This document shows, one piece after another, positions 1 to 9,730 of a DNA stretch of 22,482 nt. The notes below the pieces were generated by a model, which made no database searches, had not been told where the DNA came from, and saw only the letters and a list, made by a program, of their open reading frames with translations. The DNA is from Apostichopus californicus (lineage: Eukaryota; Echinodermata; Holothuroidea; Aspidochirotida; Stichopodidae). Numbering within the stretch: position 1 is the first letter of the stretch; each line of letters begins with the position of its first letter. The position numbers and the translations under genes were made by a program. The stretch covers positions 5,315 through 27,796 of the forward strand of contig JAIPMN010040272.1 in the NCBI GenBank assembly GCA_020650975.1. The letters are read 5' to 3'.

Positions 1-13
1 TTTCTAGCATTTT

Positions 14-94
14 TTGGTCGCCCTTATTGGTCGCTCTTATTGTTCGCTGGAAAATCTTATTGTTCGCTACTATTGGTCGCTCTTATTGTTCGCC
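14..94. repeat. 13-bp minisatellite (TTGGTCGCTCTTA-type units)
   Basis: Six head-to-tail units begin at 14, 27, 40, 60, 73 and 86. Most are 13 bp and alternate TTGGTCGC and TTGTTCGC starts. The third is 20 bp because of a GGAAAATC-containing insertion, and the last is cut short at 9 bp. The array sits where the BEL gag frame on the minus strand ends, and the last gag residues before its stop are encoded by the array. Confidence 0.75.
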
Positions 95-1101
95 AACTTC
101 AGCCAGATATCAAATGTTGGGATGTTGGCCTCTTCTGCCCTTTCAGCAATAAACTTGGCAAACACCTCAAAAGAAGGGAAATGGCCTTCGTTGTTGTTGT
201 ACTTCATAATAACTGTCCGCCATTTGCTTTCGATGTACAAGGAGTTTTCCTGGGGGTAGTCTAGGATCCCCAAGTCATGAGTTGACCCTTTAGCTGCACA
301 TATTTCATCAAGGAAATTCGATAACCTCTTCAAACCAGCAGAATCTCGCCCGTTGATTTTAGGCCAATTTCAAGCTTTCCTAGAAATGCACGGCTGATCA
401 CAGCATCCCCTCCATACCAATAATGCAATTTCTTACGTGCCTTGTCATATGCAACACTACCTTGCAAGGTAGCCACTAATCATGGTGAGTGGTTCCCCCT
501 CAAGGTGTTGACTAAGTAGGTTCAGCTTCTCAGCCGCGGTGTTCGCTCTTGATGCAATGAGGTTGTCGAATGTACTGATCCACATTGGATATTTCAAAGG
601 TTCACCTTTGAACTGCTCCACTCTTATGGGAGGCAGTCGAAATGAGTTCACTTACTCTCTCAGCGTGTATTGGTGTTCTTCTTTGACCACCGAAGTTGGA
701 CGGGGCATTGTATGGAGGAATCTCATCTAGAACGAACGAGGTTGACCCTTTGTCTTCTTCCTCGTCCGATTCATCTTCCCCACTTCCAGGAGTACCTTAG
801 TCTTCTCCATCTCTTTCTGGAGCTTCAATCTTTCCATCTTCAGTTGGAGTTCCCTTTCCTTAAACTCCAGCTCAATCTTCTGCATTGCTAGTTGTCGTTC
901 CAACTCGAGCTTCTCGCTTTTCTTTGACATGCGAGTAGAACACTTGTTGCTCTTCATTGATGATCGAGTGGAACCTTTTCCAATTTTAGCAGCACAGGAG
1001 CTGGCCTTGAGGTTTTCTTTTGTGTTGGGAGTTCCCTTACTGGTTGCATCAGGTAAGCTTGCTGACTTCCTTTGATATTCTTTGCCTGATCTTGTTGCCA
1101 T
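70..1101 (-). pseudogene. BEL/Pao retrotransposon gag, frameshifted
   Basis: This is the Gag structural protein of a BEL/Pao LTR retrotransposon, read leftward. The ATG at 1101 opens a 124-residue, Lys/Ser-rich segment. It ends in a charged coiled coil (roughly residues 65-115, with repeats such as ELEFKERELQLKMERLKLQ), typical of the N-terminus of these Gags. After a frame change, 457-726 encodes the DUF1759-like core, with LPPIRVEQFKGEPLKYPMW followed by an aromatic/hydrophobic helix and GEPLTMISGYL. A further change near 470 leads to a piece containing YDKARKKLHYWYGG. Another near 340 leads to the last block (70-333), with FLDEICAAKG and FPSFEVFAKFIAERAEE. At least three frameshifts make it non-functional. 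Protease, RT and integrase would lie beyond the window edge or are lost. Family assignment rests on the DUF1759-like order of motifs. Confidence 0.8.
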
Positions 1102-1138
1102 ATTGAAGCTCAGTAGGTGGGAAAAACTTCGTGAATGA

Positions 1139-1629
1139 TGTAGAATTGGGAAATAACATGAAAGACGCCACCAACGGAATCTAAGTCTCGCTCATGACTT
1201 TATTGAAGTTAACTGATTGACTGCAAACGAGAAAAAATTAAAAGAAAATAATAAAATTTACAAGAAAAAGATAAAGAAAAAGACATACGTAAATACTGTC
1301 ACAAACGGCCTTCCTAAGATCGATGGACGGATACCATAACGGACCAGAAACACTCACGCTATTGTGACTAAAATACAAGTAAAGCGATGTATACTCACGT
1401 AAGGTCAAATACAACATAAGAAATTAACTACAGTAAGGACAAGAGCTTATGAACGCTCCGGGAGGGGTTATGATCTTATACACATATACAAGCTAGGTAA
1501 CGCACTAGCTTTAAACAGTTAGCTTGAACATCATGCCTTTGGCGTTAGTGTCGCCATATTGTTTTCTTAAAAATAACGTATGAAACCCGTCGAGCGCCCT
1601 CCCCTATACCTTGAATCTACACTGCAACA
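1139..1629 (-). repeat. candidate 5' LTR of the BEL/Pao element
   Basis: On the minus strand this starts TGTTGCAGTGTAG and ends CCCAATTCTACA, the TG...CA ends expected of an LTR, and lies just upstream of the gag ATG at 1101. It holds a TATA-like GTATAAG around 1470-1487 and a perfect AATAAA at 1204-1199, in the order expected for U3-R-U5. The exact ends are uncertain: an alternative 3' edge lies at about 1174, where TGGTGGCGTC could be a primer-binding site. The matching 3' LTR is not in the window. Confidence 0.45.
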
Positions 1630-1668
1630 CCATGGGTTAGGGGTACTTCCGGGGTGGTTCGTTTAGGG

Positions 1669-1721
1669 CTGCAGAAAGGAGACATATGATGCAGACAGCT
1701 CAATTGGCAGATATAGCAAGC
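1669..1721 (+). repeat. direct repeat copy A (40-bp identical core)
   Basis: CTGCAGAAAGGA is followed after 1 bp by a 40-bp core (1682-1721) that is identical to 8243-8282. The core contains CAGCTCAATTGGCAGA, which resembles a tRNA internal A box. It lies just outside the BEL LTR and left of the Penelope element. Confidence 0.8.
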
Positions 1722-2061
1722 AGCCTTTGTTATTTGATTAACTGGCAGTAATTTATCTCATTTCCGGTGTAAAACACAATTAATATTACTACATTTATCT
1801 TCGCATATTGATCTAGGGAAATCCCCTAATTATGAACCAAAATCGGTGGCGCCCTTCAAGTAATTAAATACAATATGAAATGGGGGTGTAGGCGGTTTTA
1901 CACTATCTAACGCAACGTAGTGGCCAAGAACCTGAAGTATTTTAAAGGGAGGGCCCGAGGAAATTAACTTATAGCATGCTCCTCATGGCGAAACATAATT
2001 GCACCTATTAGGTAAATTGAGTGTACTTTTAATAGTAGGAAAGACTAGCGTAGGTTGTTAT
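1722..2061. other. unassigned AT-rich spacer
   Basis: No coding frame or recognisable repeat was found here. It probably holds the 3' flank or terminal repeat of the Penelope-like element, whose coding end is at 2199 on the minus strand. Confidence 0.4.
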
Positions 2062-2113
2062 GACCAACTAGACCGGTTTCTGCTCTGAACTTTTTTAGGA
2101 GGAGCTTCATCAG
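2062..2113 (-). ncRNA. hammerhead-ribozyme-like motif, probably degenerate
   Basis: Reading leftward, the strand gives CTGATGA (2113-2107), then a stem II candidate GCTC...GAGC, then GAAA (2080-2077), then ACC...GGT as a short stem III, then C at 2062 as the would-be cleavage position. These match the conserved hammerhead core order. The base pair next to the core in stem II is A-A, and no pairing for stem I is visible between the 5' flank and the sequence after 2062. Penelope-like elements are known to carry hammerhead motifs in their terminal repeats, so the placement about 90 bp past the RT stop is fitting. It could still be chance or a decayed copy. Confidence 0.35.
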
Positions 2114-2198
2114 TAGTAAGCCTTTGAATATTTTATATTCGGCATGAGCGTCTCGTTCTCAAAATGCATCTATTTTCTGTGCACGAGTTTTTATGGAC

Positions 2199-4013
2199 TC
2201 ATAGTGCATCTATAAGAGCATCTAAAAGACCTTCGTGTGAACCTTGAGAGTCAGCTGATTCTTCGTTGGTACGAAACCTTGAGTTAAGAAGTAAATCTTT
2301 GAGATTTTGCGCCCTTTTGTAGGCAAGAATCGGTTCTTTTGGAAACAGTTTGGATAATTCCGCGTGTTGCGAAATTAAGTGCCAATGTTTCAAAAGTGCT
2401 TTTTTCAAATGCGTGGTTTTCATATGGGGTGTATAGGTAAGCTTCAACACCAGTGGTGGTTCCTTTTGTTTAGGATTGGTAGTGAGGTAATGCCTACGGT
2501 TTTCAAATTTTATGCCATTAGTGGCTGTGGCAATTTCCTCTTTCTTATAGTTACGGAGTAACAGTTTCTCTGTCAACGCGTTCTTTTTCTGTAAGAAATC
2601 AGTCTCGTTGTTACAGAGACGTGCGTATCGTAATATTTCCCCTTTAATGAAGCCTTTAAAAGTGGCAAGTGGGTGTGCAGAGTTTCTGTGGAGGTATTGG
2701 AAGGTTTCCGTGGGTTTGGTGTGGACTTTAGTGTCTAATAACCCATTGGTTTGGAACCTTGTACCTTTGAAGATTTTTAAATGTAGGTATGTTACCTCGG
2801 TGTGTGATATTTCTACCGTAAAATTTAAGAAGCGCTGAATTTCATTCAACCTTTTTACCAGGTGTTCAAGTTCCTGATGTGTACCGTCGTAGAGCAATAG
2901 AATGTCATCTCTATAGCGGAGCCATTTTAAGACTTTATTATCTGTCGGTAAAATCTGGTTTTCAAGTCTATGCATGACGATATCGCAGATTTCCGGAGAG
3001 GCTTGGCTACCCATGGCGCAACCGATCTTTTGTAGATAGAATTGGTTATTGAACTCCAAACAGTTTCTTGTTAAGATGAGTTCAATTAGTTTGCGCATGG
3101 ATATGGAAGATATTTTATTTTTTCCATATTCGCTTTTTTCCGTCTTCAAAGACTTCTTGACATATATCTAATGCCGCCTCCTCTTGGGGAATATTGGTAT
3201 ACATGGCTACGACATCGAGTGTAGCAAGTACTTGGTTTTTGCAGAATGTGATTTGTGTCTTTCACATAAGTGCTTTGTTTTATTACAATAGGAAGCAAGA
3301 AATAGTCCACAAATTCGGATATTTTTTCGGTTGGTGATCCGTTTCCACTTATTATTGGTCTAGCGGCAAATTTTGAGTTAGCCGGGGGTGAATTTTTGGT
3401 AGCACATATATGACCGGTGTGCGGATCTTGTGGCTATATGGTGATAAGTACTCGAAGGTGCTTTCATCGATCTCTTTTGCAGAGAACATTTCAATTAGTG
3501 TTTCCTGGACTAAACTTTTAGTTTGAAACGTCATCACTTTCTAACTTTTCGTAGTGGTGACTAGCTAAGTGCCTTTCAATTTCGGCCTGATAGTCTGAGT
3601 GATTCATTATAGCAATGCCTCTATCTTTATCGAAGGGTTTGACAATAATAGAGCGGTCTTTTTTAATTGCATTTAGTGCAAAGCGCTCCGCTTTATGCGT
3701 GTTGCTATTGGCGTTTCGGATAGTAACACGTGCCATTTCGGTTTGTGTTGCTTCCAAGAAGTCCTCTAGGTTTTTACTAAAAGTCATGTTAGGTGACCAT
3801 GTAGAGGGTAGACGGAATTTTGTAATCCCTTTTTGCATTTTATTCTGCATGATGAAGCGGATTCTCATTTTTCTTGTTAGGTCTTTTAATGACTTGAAGA
3901 TCACTTCGTTTAGGTTTGACTGGAGTTGCTATGAACTTCAGACCTTTTCCCAGCGCAATAAACTCTATATTGGACATTTTTCTGTCTGATAGGTTCTTTA
4001 CGAACTTTTTTTA
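2199..4013 (-). pseudogene. Penelope-like element reverse transcriptase
   Basis: This is the RT of a Penelope-like retroelement (PLE), read leftward in several frames. Near 4010-3890 lie VKNLSDR and ALGKGLKFIATPVKP, a PLE N-terminal signature. At 3518-3904 comes SIIVKPFDKDRGIAIMN and at 3352-3537 YVLPKIHPR. RT motif A, DVVAMYTNIP, lies at 3216-3187 with its catalytic Asp. The longest frame (2199-3149) has CAMGSQASPEICD, the active site RYRDDILLLYDG (about 2905-2920), the PLE motif HPLATFKGFIKGEILRYAR and the linker ending NLKDLLLNSRF. The Arg in YRDD is unusual, since a small hydrophobic residue is usual there. Frameshifts lie near 3150, 3345 and 3525, with another upstream near 3895. The protein stops 24 residues after SRF, so no GIY-YIG endonuclease is present. 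Confidence 0.85.
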
Positions 4014-4309
4014 GTGTTTCTGCTTCTTTTCTAAGATTTTGGGCTTTTGAGTGACTACGTATAGTCTGTAGCTCCCTGTTGGTGGTGCGGAATTTTTCGG
4101 ACCTTTTATTAGCTTCACTGATCGGACATATTTGCGTCTTTTAGATGACGATGGGAGAGGTAGAGAGAGAGAAAGTACATTTTGCATGTTGGAGGAGAGG
4201 AGGTCTTTGTGGAAAATTTGTTGGCCCTAAAAAGGGCAGTTTTTCTCGAGCAAACTCCTACTTCTACCTTTTATAAAGGTTGCTTTCGATTCTTGGCCTT
4301 TGGTCGGCG

Positions 4310-4834
4310 TCACACTCTGGTCTCCTCTCTATTCGCTGACTTCTGGAGGATGGTCTTCAAAGCTCTGTGTGCCTCCGGAGCTTCCAATGTTGACTCTAAG
4401 TCCGTCTCTGCTCTAGATCTCTTTTGAAGAAATCTGTCCCGTTGCCTTTTAGCTTGGCGGGATAACTCGTCTCTCCAGACTCTGCGGAGGTTCCTGCCTG
4501 CTCGTTGGAGTACTTGATTCCAGGAATCAGTAAACTCCTCCGAGTGGTTAAGTTGCGCCGGGAGTCTGGGTGGGTTTCTCTGAACCTTGAGTTGGTGATA
4601 GGTAGCGTTTTTATCGCCGTCTATCCGGGATATCTCTTTAGTGAGAGTGATGAGACTTGATTGGAGCTCCTTCAACGTATCTGCGTGGCTTTTGACCTTT
4701 TTGTAGGTATCCTCCTGCAGCTTGATCCTGTTGTCTTTCCTTTTAGTAGGAGTTCTTTGCCCACACGGTATGTGTTCTTCTTCTGAGGAGAAGGATGAGT
4801 CTTTATTGACTGGTGAGGCAGGAATCTCAGTTGA
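4310..4834 (-). pseudogene. N-terminal coiled-coil/basic region of the Penelope-like element
   Basis: An open frame of about 174 codons has no ATG, bounded by a TGA just upstream of 4834 and a stop at 4310. It encodes acidic/Ser residues, then TPTKRKDNRIK, then a heptad-like helix (TLKELQSSLITLTKEIS), then an Arg-rich stretch containing RNLRRVWRDELSRQAKRQR. It is on the same strand and upstream of the PLE RT, with about 300 bp of broken frames between them that include RTTNRELQTIRSHSKAQNLR. PLEs often have a long, poorly conserved N-terminal region, so it is probably the start of the same ORF. No domain is recognised, and the function is inferred from position alone. Confidence 0.45.
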
Positions 4835-4905
4835 TCAGGGGTAAACCCTTTATTTGATTTAACCTCGCAAGAGGTCCTTTGGGGGATAATATATTACTTT
4901 TGTAG

Positions 4906-4955
4906 AATAGACACTTTTTTTTTCTCTTTTTTTTTTATAGGGAAAGTTGTCTATT
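4906..4955 (-). repeat. A-rich LINE tail inside an inverted repeat
   Basis: On the minus strand this is two runs of 9-10 A separated by GAG, positioned as the 3' tail of the LINE at 5194-7960. It is bracketed by an 8-bp inverted repeat, AATAGACA (4906-4913) and TGTCTATT (4948-4955). The tail marks the boundary with the Penelope-like element to its left. Confidence 0.55.
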
Positions 4956-5193
4956 ATTCAATCAGGGAGATGCTGAGAAGTCAAGTATCGTTCAATTAAC
5001 ATTGTAAAGAAGCCATAAATAAACAGGAGGTCGGAACTGAAGAGCCAATTAGGTAGGGATTACTAAGAGGGATCAATTTCTAAGTAGGTGGGAATTTAAG
5101 ACAGCGGGTTTTATTATTTGGGTCGGAAGTGGTTGCTACTTAGTTGGAGTTTTGGATTGTACTTAGTGTATAAGTACACCTGGAATTTGGAGG
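4956..5193 (-). other. probable 3' UTR of the I/Jockey-type LINE
   Basis: This non-coding stretch lies between the ORF2 stop at 5194 and the A-rich tail. No further structure was seen. Confidence 0.4.
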
Positions 5194-7960
5194 CTAGACC
5201 CACTTAGGAAATGAATTTCCTATAGTAAGAAGTTTGAATACAGAGATGTGGTGATTATATCGGAAGTAAGTTAATGCTACATTGTGTTTCAATAGGAGTT
5301 TATTGATCAATGGATCATTCTCTAAGTTTTTGTATAGTTTGGTATTAAATTCTACGAGTAGGGTGAATAAGGATTTTGTGTTTCCTGCGAGAAGAACGTG
5401 AGAGGTACCTATATAAGAAGGGATTTTTAGGGCAGGGCGATGAGCTGTGGTGTGGATTGTATTTAAAAAATTTTTATCGGAGTTTGAAATGGTAAGCAAG
5501 GAGATGCTTCCGTAATTGGCAATTGGTTTTATTTTGGATTTGTAGATTTGGATAGTGGTTTTCGCAGAGAAATTATATTTGTGTGAGAGGATTTGGATGT
5601 ATTTAAGGTGGGACCAGCAGCGTCCTGCAGTTCTATTGCAGTGAAGGTGAAAGGATAATTTATTATCAAAAGTGATAACGAGGAAAGTTGCATTTGGAGA
5701 GGCGGTGAGTGGAGTGTTAAAAAGATTTATTTTGGATTTTGAGGGGTTTATTTTAACTCTCCACATTGAGCACCAGTTTTCGAGATGTGTAATTGGTTTT
5801 TTGAGATTTAATTCCGTTATATGAATATTTTTGCTGGTGCTCCAGATGGCTATATCGTCAGCGTACTGACTATAGTTGCAATTTGAAAGAGGGGGGGATG
5901 TTTAGATCATTTTCAAAAAGGGTGTAGAGGAGGGGGCTGAGAACAGCGCCTTCAGGGGTGCCTGCACGAAGTGGAATAGGGTTTGATTGTTTGTTTTTGC
6001 AGTATATTTTTGTTTTGCGATCACTAAGGAAAGAGGAAAGAAGTCTGGTGTAATTGGAGGGGAGATTATAGTTTAGTAGCTTAATTCTTATGCCGTTGTG
6101 CCAAGTTTTGTCAAACGCCTTTTCGGCATCAAGGAAGAGGGCAGTGCTATGTTTTTTTATGAAGCCGATTCGAATTTCTTCGGAAAGGCGAAAGGTTTGG
6201 TTTATTGTGGATTTGTTTGTACGGAAACCTGATTGAGATGGGGAGAAGTGATCATATAGTTGTAGGTGATTTCTAGTGCGGTTATCTATTATTCTTTCCA
6301 AAATCTTGCCTAAGGCTGGGAGGAGACTGATTGGTCGGTAGTTTTGGATTTTGGTGCGGTCTTTATTTGGTTTTGGTATTAGAATAATTTTTGCGTATTT
6401 CCACGGGGTTGGGAAATAGCCCAGTCTAAGTAAATCGTTAAATAGAGGGATAATATGAGAGTTGATGAAAATTGGTCGGGATTTTTTGTGCAGTAGGTAA
6501 TTAATATTGTCAAGACCAGGGGAGGAGGTATTTTTGCATTTTTTAGTGGCACTGTACCATTCGTTTATGTCTATTTTTTCTAGTAGGGGGATGTTATCGT
6601 TGAGATATCCTAAGGGGTTGGGGTTGAAGCTGGTTGCGTTTCTGGGAATTGTTTGGTCTATTTCTTGTTTGAAACTGTTATCGTAAGGGCGGCCATCGAA
6701 TATATTAAAAATATTTTTAAAGTATGATTCAATTAGCTTTATTTGGTCTTGAGTATTTCTGATCAGGTTACCTGCAACATCTCTAAGGCCTTGGTCTAAA
6801 TTGCCTGTGTTTGGGGTTGTATAATGGGGTTTATGATATTTTTTAAGTTTTTCCAAAAGTGTTTCGGGTTTTTTGTCATTAATGATTGAATCGCATTTGT
6901 TTTGGACTCTGTTTTTGGTCGTCCGCCAGTATTTGTCTATTTATTTGTTTTTTAAGTCGGTTAATTTCGGTTTTTAGAATTGGATCTCGGGAGATCATGT
7001 TCTACGTAGGCGGCGTCTGAGTTTAATTAGTGTAAGAGTATTCCTATTTAGTTTTCGATTTCTGTTTTGTTTAGTTTTTAGTGGCCAATGTTTTTTGAAG
7101 GTATTGAAGACATGTTGGGCAATGCTGTCACAGTAATTGTCAATATAGTTTAGCTCGTTATTGTGGTTGTTGTAAATGGGGATAGTGGTATTTGTTACGA
7201 GTTCCTCTTTAAATGCTGCCCAGTCTGTTTTATTGTAGTTATACGTTAATTCATTATATTGAATGCGATTGAGATTTAAGTCTAGCTCAAAGAGGAGTGG
7301 AAAATGGTCACTAATTAGGTCATCTTCCAGGATTTGCATCGAATGAGTTTTAGTTGCGAGGCGGTTTGAGGTTATGGCGTAGTCCAGTATTATTGTTTAT
7401 TGGGTTTATCCTAGTTTGGGTATTTTGGTTAATTATTATTAAGTTGTGTTTATCACACATTTCTAAGAGGGATATGCCTTTTTCAGTTATTTTGGAGCTG
7501 CCAAAAATGATGTGGTAGGCGTTTAGATCTCCTAGTACAATTTTTTTTTTGTTACAACATTTTTTTATTATATCAGTTGATATGGGCTCTTTTGGGGGAC
7601 TATAATAGCTATGAATGTGGAGAGGTTTATTGTCTCTTTCGAGTACGATTTCAATTATTTGATTATTTGTTTGGGTTGGGTTAGAGAGGAGAGTGGCATT
7701 GAGATTATTTTTGACAGCTATAAGTACTCCTCCTCTAGAGCGGGAGATATCGTTTCTAAAAATTTGGTAACCTGGGATGTTCAGGTGGGATTTTGAATTT
7801 AGTTTAGTTTCATTTACCGAAATGACATCCGGGGAGTGGTTGGTAATTCTACTTAGTAGGAGACTCAGTTTTGGAAGAATACTGTTTATGTTTAGGAAGG
7901 AAGGAGGGTGGTTGTTTGTAATTTTGGTGATTGGGGAGGGCTACAAATTACAAAGCCCAA
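5194..7960 (-). pseudogene. I/Jockey-group LINE ORF2 (endonuclease + RT), frameshifted
   Basis: This is ORF2 of a non-LTR retrotransposon read leftward. It would nick the target and copy the element RNA into it. The apurinic-type endonuclease (EEP) spans about 7960-7280: ISVNETKL (catalytic Glu, about 7810), SRSGGVL-like glycine turn, YYSPPK, LGDLNAYH (about 7520-7535) and SDHFPLLFEL. The RT spans 6880-5190, with NYRPISLLPALGKILERII, SQSGFR, ALFLDAEKAFDKTWH (motif A), AGTPEGAVLSPLLY and YADDIAIW (5865-5851). A C-terminal block contains ITFDNKLSFHLHC. Frameshifts lie near 7390, around 6900-6990 and at about 5885, the last in a run of seven C just before YADD. No ORF1 is visible, and the 5' end is lost at about 7960. 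Clade placement (I, Jockey or relative) is tentative. Confidence 0.85.
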
Positions 7961-8222
7961 TTGATTGTTTTATATTACCACAGATAAAAAGTCATGCAAG
8001 ATACGAACCTTGAATGACGGATTTAACGACAAATAGTGCTACTCGCTGACCTAACATACAAAATTCTGTGACATCGTTGCACGATTGGTAACATATTTTA
8101 ATCTTGTCAAATCCCATCGTTTCCATCATCAACCAAGACCTAATCAAATCAAAACTAGAGGTCTTTATATACAACTGGTTGAAGTTGTGGTGTTTAACAT
8201 TTCATAATTCGTGTAAACTTAC
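7961..8222. other. spacer with a possible tRNA-like (SINE) promoter on the minus strand
   Basis: On the minus strand TTAGGTCAGCGAGTAGCAC (about 8055-8037) resembles a pol III A box. GGTTCGTATC (8009-8000) matches most of a B box, with a CAAG/CTTG stem around it. No full cloverleaf forms, so this is at best a decayed tRNA-derived SINE head. Confidence 0.25.
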
Positions 8223-8282
8223 CTGCAGAAAGGAAACAGAGAACATATGATGCAGACAGCTCAATTGGCAGATATAGCAAGC
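8223..8282 (+). repeat. direct repeat copy B (40-bp identical core)
   Basis: CTGCAGAAAGGA is followed by 8 bp and then the 40-bp core (8243-8282), identical to 1682-1721. It differs from copy A by a net 7-bp insertion before the core. It lies just right of the LINE, in the same orientation as copy A. Confidence 0.8.
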
Positions 8283-8822
8283 GCCTGTGACCGTACGTTC
8301 CTACATGTACACATTTAGTGTGAGTTTAAGTGCTTGTGATTTATATGGAACGCCAATTTGAGAATTTTTATAGGGGTACCTATTTTTCCGCGCAACAATC
8401 AACTAATGTGGTATGCAATAAATTCACATTTCTTTGTGAAATTAAGGAGTGTGTAGTTGTAGCAATGTCATATATTTATATAGGATTATTTTGAGTTATT
8501 TATTGTTATAACACACTACTAGCTGTGCCCATTGTGAAGGTACTGAAATTATTCATTAAACCAGCATAAAATGTGTTTTCAATATGAGCAACAAATAACA
8601 AATTCATCCAATTTGTCATTGATAAGATAACCTTTTAGCCCTGGGCTCAGATGAATATTATGATAGTGTACCTACCACCAATTGACATCACTATACCAAT
8701 CATGAACTACATAATCACAGACTGGTTTGTCAAACAAGTCAGCATATATGTAAGACTGCAAGCTCTTACTTAGTGTAAGCTATGCTTTTGTACAGTATGT
8801 GTAATTGTATGTTGTCTTGTGG
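8283..8822. other. unassigned AT-rich stretch
   Basis: No frame or repeat family is recognised here. It leads into the GC-richer promoter-like segment that starts around 8823. Confidence 0.4.
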
Positions 8823-8865
8823 CAGCTAAAGGGTGGATTAAGACCCTCCACTGCTACCTCTCCTG

Positions 8866-8880
8866 GGTTGCCAGGCAACC
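8866..8880. promoter_or_regulatory. X-box (RFX-type) palindrome
   Basis: GGTTGCC-A-GGCAACC is a perfect 7-bp inverted repeat with one central base and fits the RFX X-box consensus with 1-bp half-site spacing. It lies 50 bp upstream of a TATA-like box. No gene is seen directly downstream, so any function is unproven. Confidence 0.45.
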
Positions 8881-8930
8881 ATCTTGTTCTTCCTGGAATT
8901 AAGCCCCCACAGGAAGTTGGGTCTGGGTGC

Positions 8931-8941
8931 TATATATTTTT
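8931..8941 (+). promoter_or_regulatory. TATA-like box
   Basis: TATATATTTTT follows GC-richer sequence (GGGTCTGGGTGC) and lies 50 bp after the X-box. A start site would fall near 8960. The arrangement resembles the U3/R border of an LTR or a retroelement promoter, but no matching second LTR was seen. Confidence 0.35.
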
Positions 8942-9087
8942 TAGGAACAAAGGAGTTTGGTCAGGAGTAGGCCGTCATTGATATGTACCAGAGCGAGGCA
9001 GTTGCAAAAAGATAGAAATTGAGAGAGAAAGGAGACTTATTAATCATTTTGGATATCCTTTTTTTTTTTGTAAACCTTCTTAGTGGA

Positions 9088-9272
9088 AATTCTGTAATCC
9101 TTCTTTATTTTATCTGGATGTCTGGGACACTATTTTTGTTAACTTCGTTATTTTATCTCGCTGTCTGGGACACTATTTTGGTTACCTTCGTCATTATATC
9201 TGGCTGTCCGGAACACTGTTTTTGTTACATTCACCGTTTTATCTGGCTGTCCGGAACACAATTTTTGTTATA
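9088..9272 (+). repeat. 43-bp tandem repeat, about four copies
   Basis: Copies of a unit like TATCTGGCTGTCCGGAACAC followed by TATTTTTGTTACCTTCGT begin at 9111, 9154, 9197 and 9240, exactly 43 bp apart. A partial copy precedes the first and the last is truncated. The central bases diverge in step: GTCTGGGACAC in copies 1-2, GTCCGGAACAC in copies 3-4. The period is not a multiple of three, so the array is not coding. Confidence 0.9.
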
Positions 9273-9730
9273 AAGGATACTCTGTGACACTCTATGCTGG
9301 AACACTATTTCCTTTGGAGGACTCCATATATACTGATGTCGTGGAAGATCAGATGTTAATCCCTTCATGACACCAGCGGGCCAGCCAACCAGAATCAACA
9401 TTTAAATTAAGCATACTGTAATTACTGTGCGCACCTCACAACTGTAAGTCCTTTTTATTTAATTCTTATTCTGGACCCACATGAACTGTACATTGTTTGA
9501 TATTTGTAATTATAATTTCCTTTGTTCCAATTCCATTCAGTTTTCTATTTTGTTGTTGTATGTGTCTTGCTCTGTGTTAAGCCTTCGCACTAGACTGATC
9601 AAGATCAAACATTTTTCAGTGACTACCACCCCTACATATATACCAACTCAATTGCCATACAAGAATCCCTTACAATATGCAAGAAAGTGAACCATTTGCC
9701 GCCATTTGAAGATCTGCCACGCCATAATGA
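9273..9730. other. AT-rich non-coding stretch with a splice-donor-like site
   Basis: This follows the tandem array. ACTGTAAGTCC near 9441-9451 looks like a 5' splice donor and a pyrimidine-rich tract follows around 9500-9590, but no flanking coding exon supports a gene. Confidence 0.3.

Noticed and set aside
1669-1721. True tRNA gene from the A-box-like CAGCTCAATTGG
   Set aside because: There is no B box, acceptor stem or anticodon arm downstream in either copy.
1841-1862. GGTGGCGCCCTTCAAG as a plus-strand primer-binding site
   Set aside because: No LTR edge, gag or other retroelement feature follows on the plus strand.
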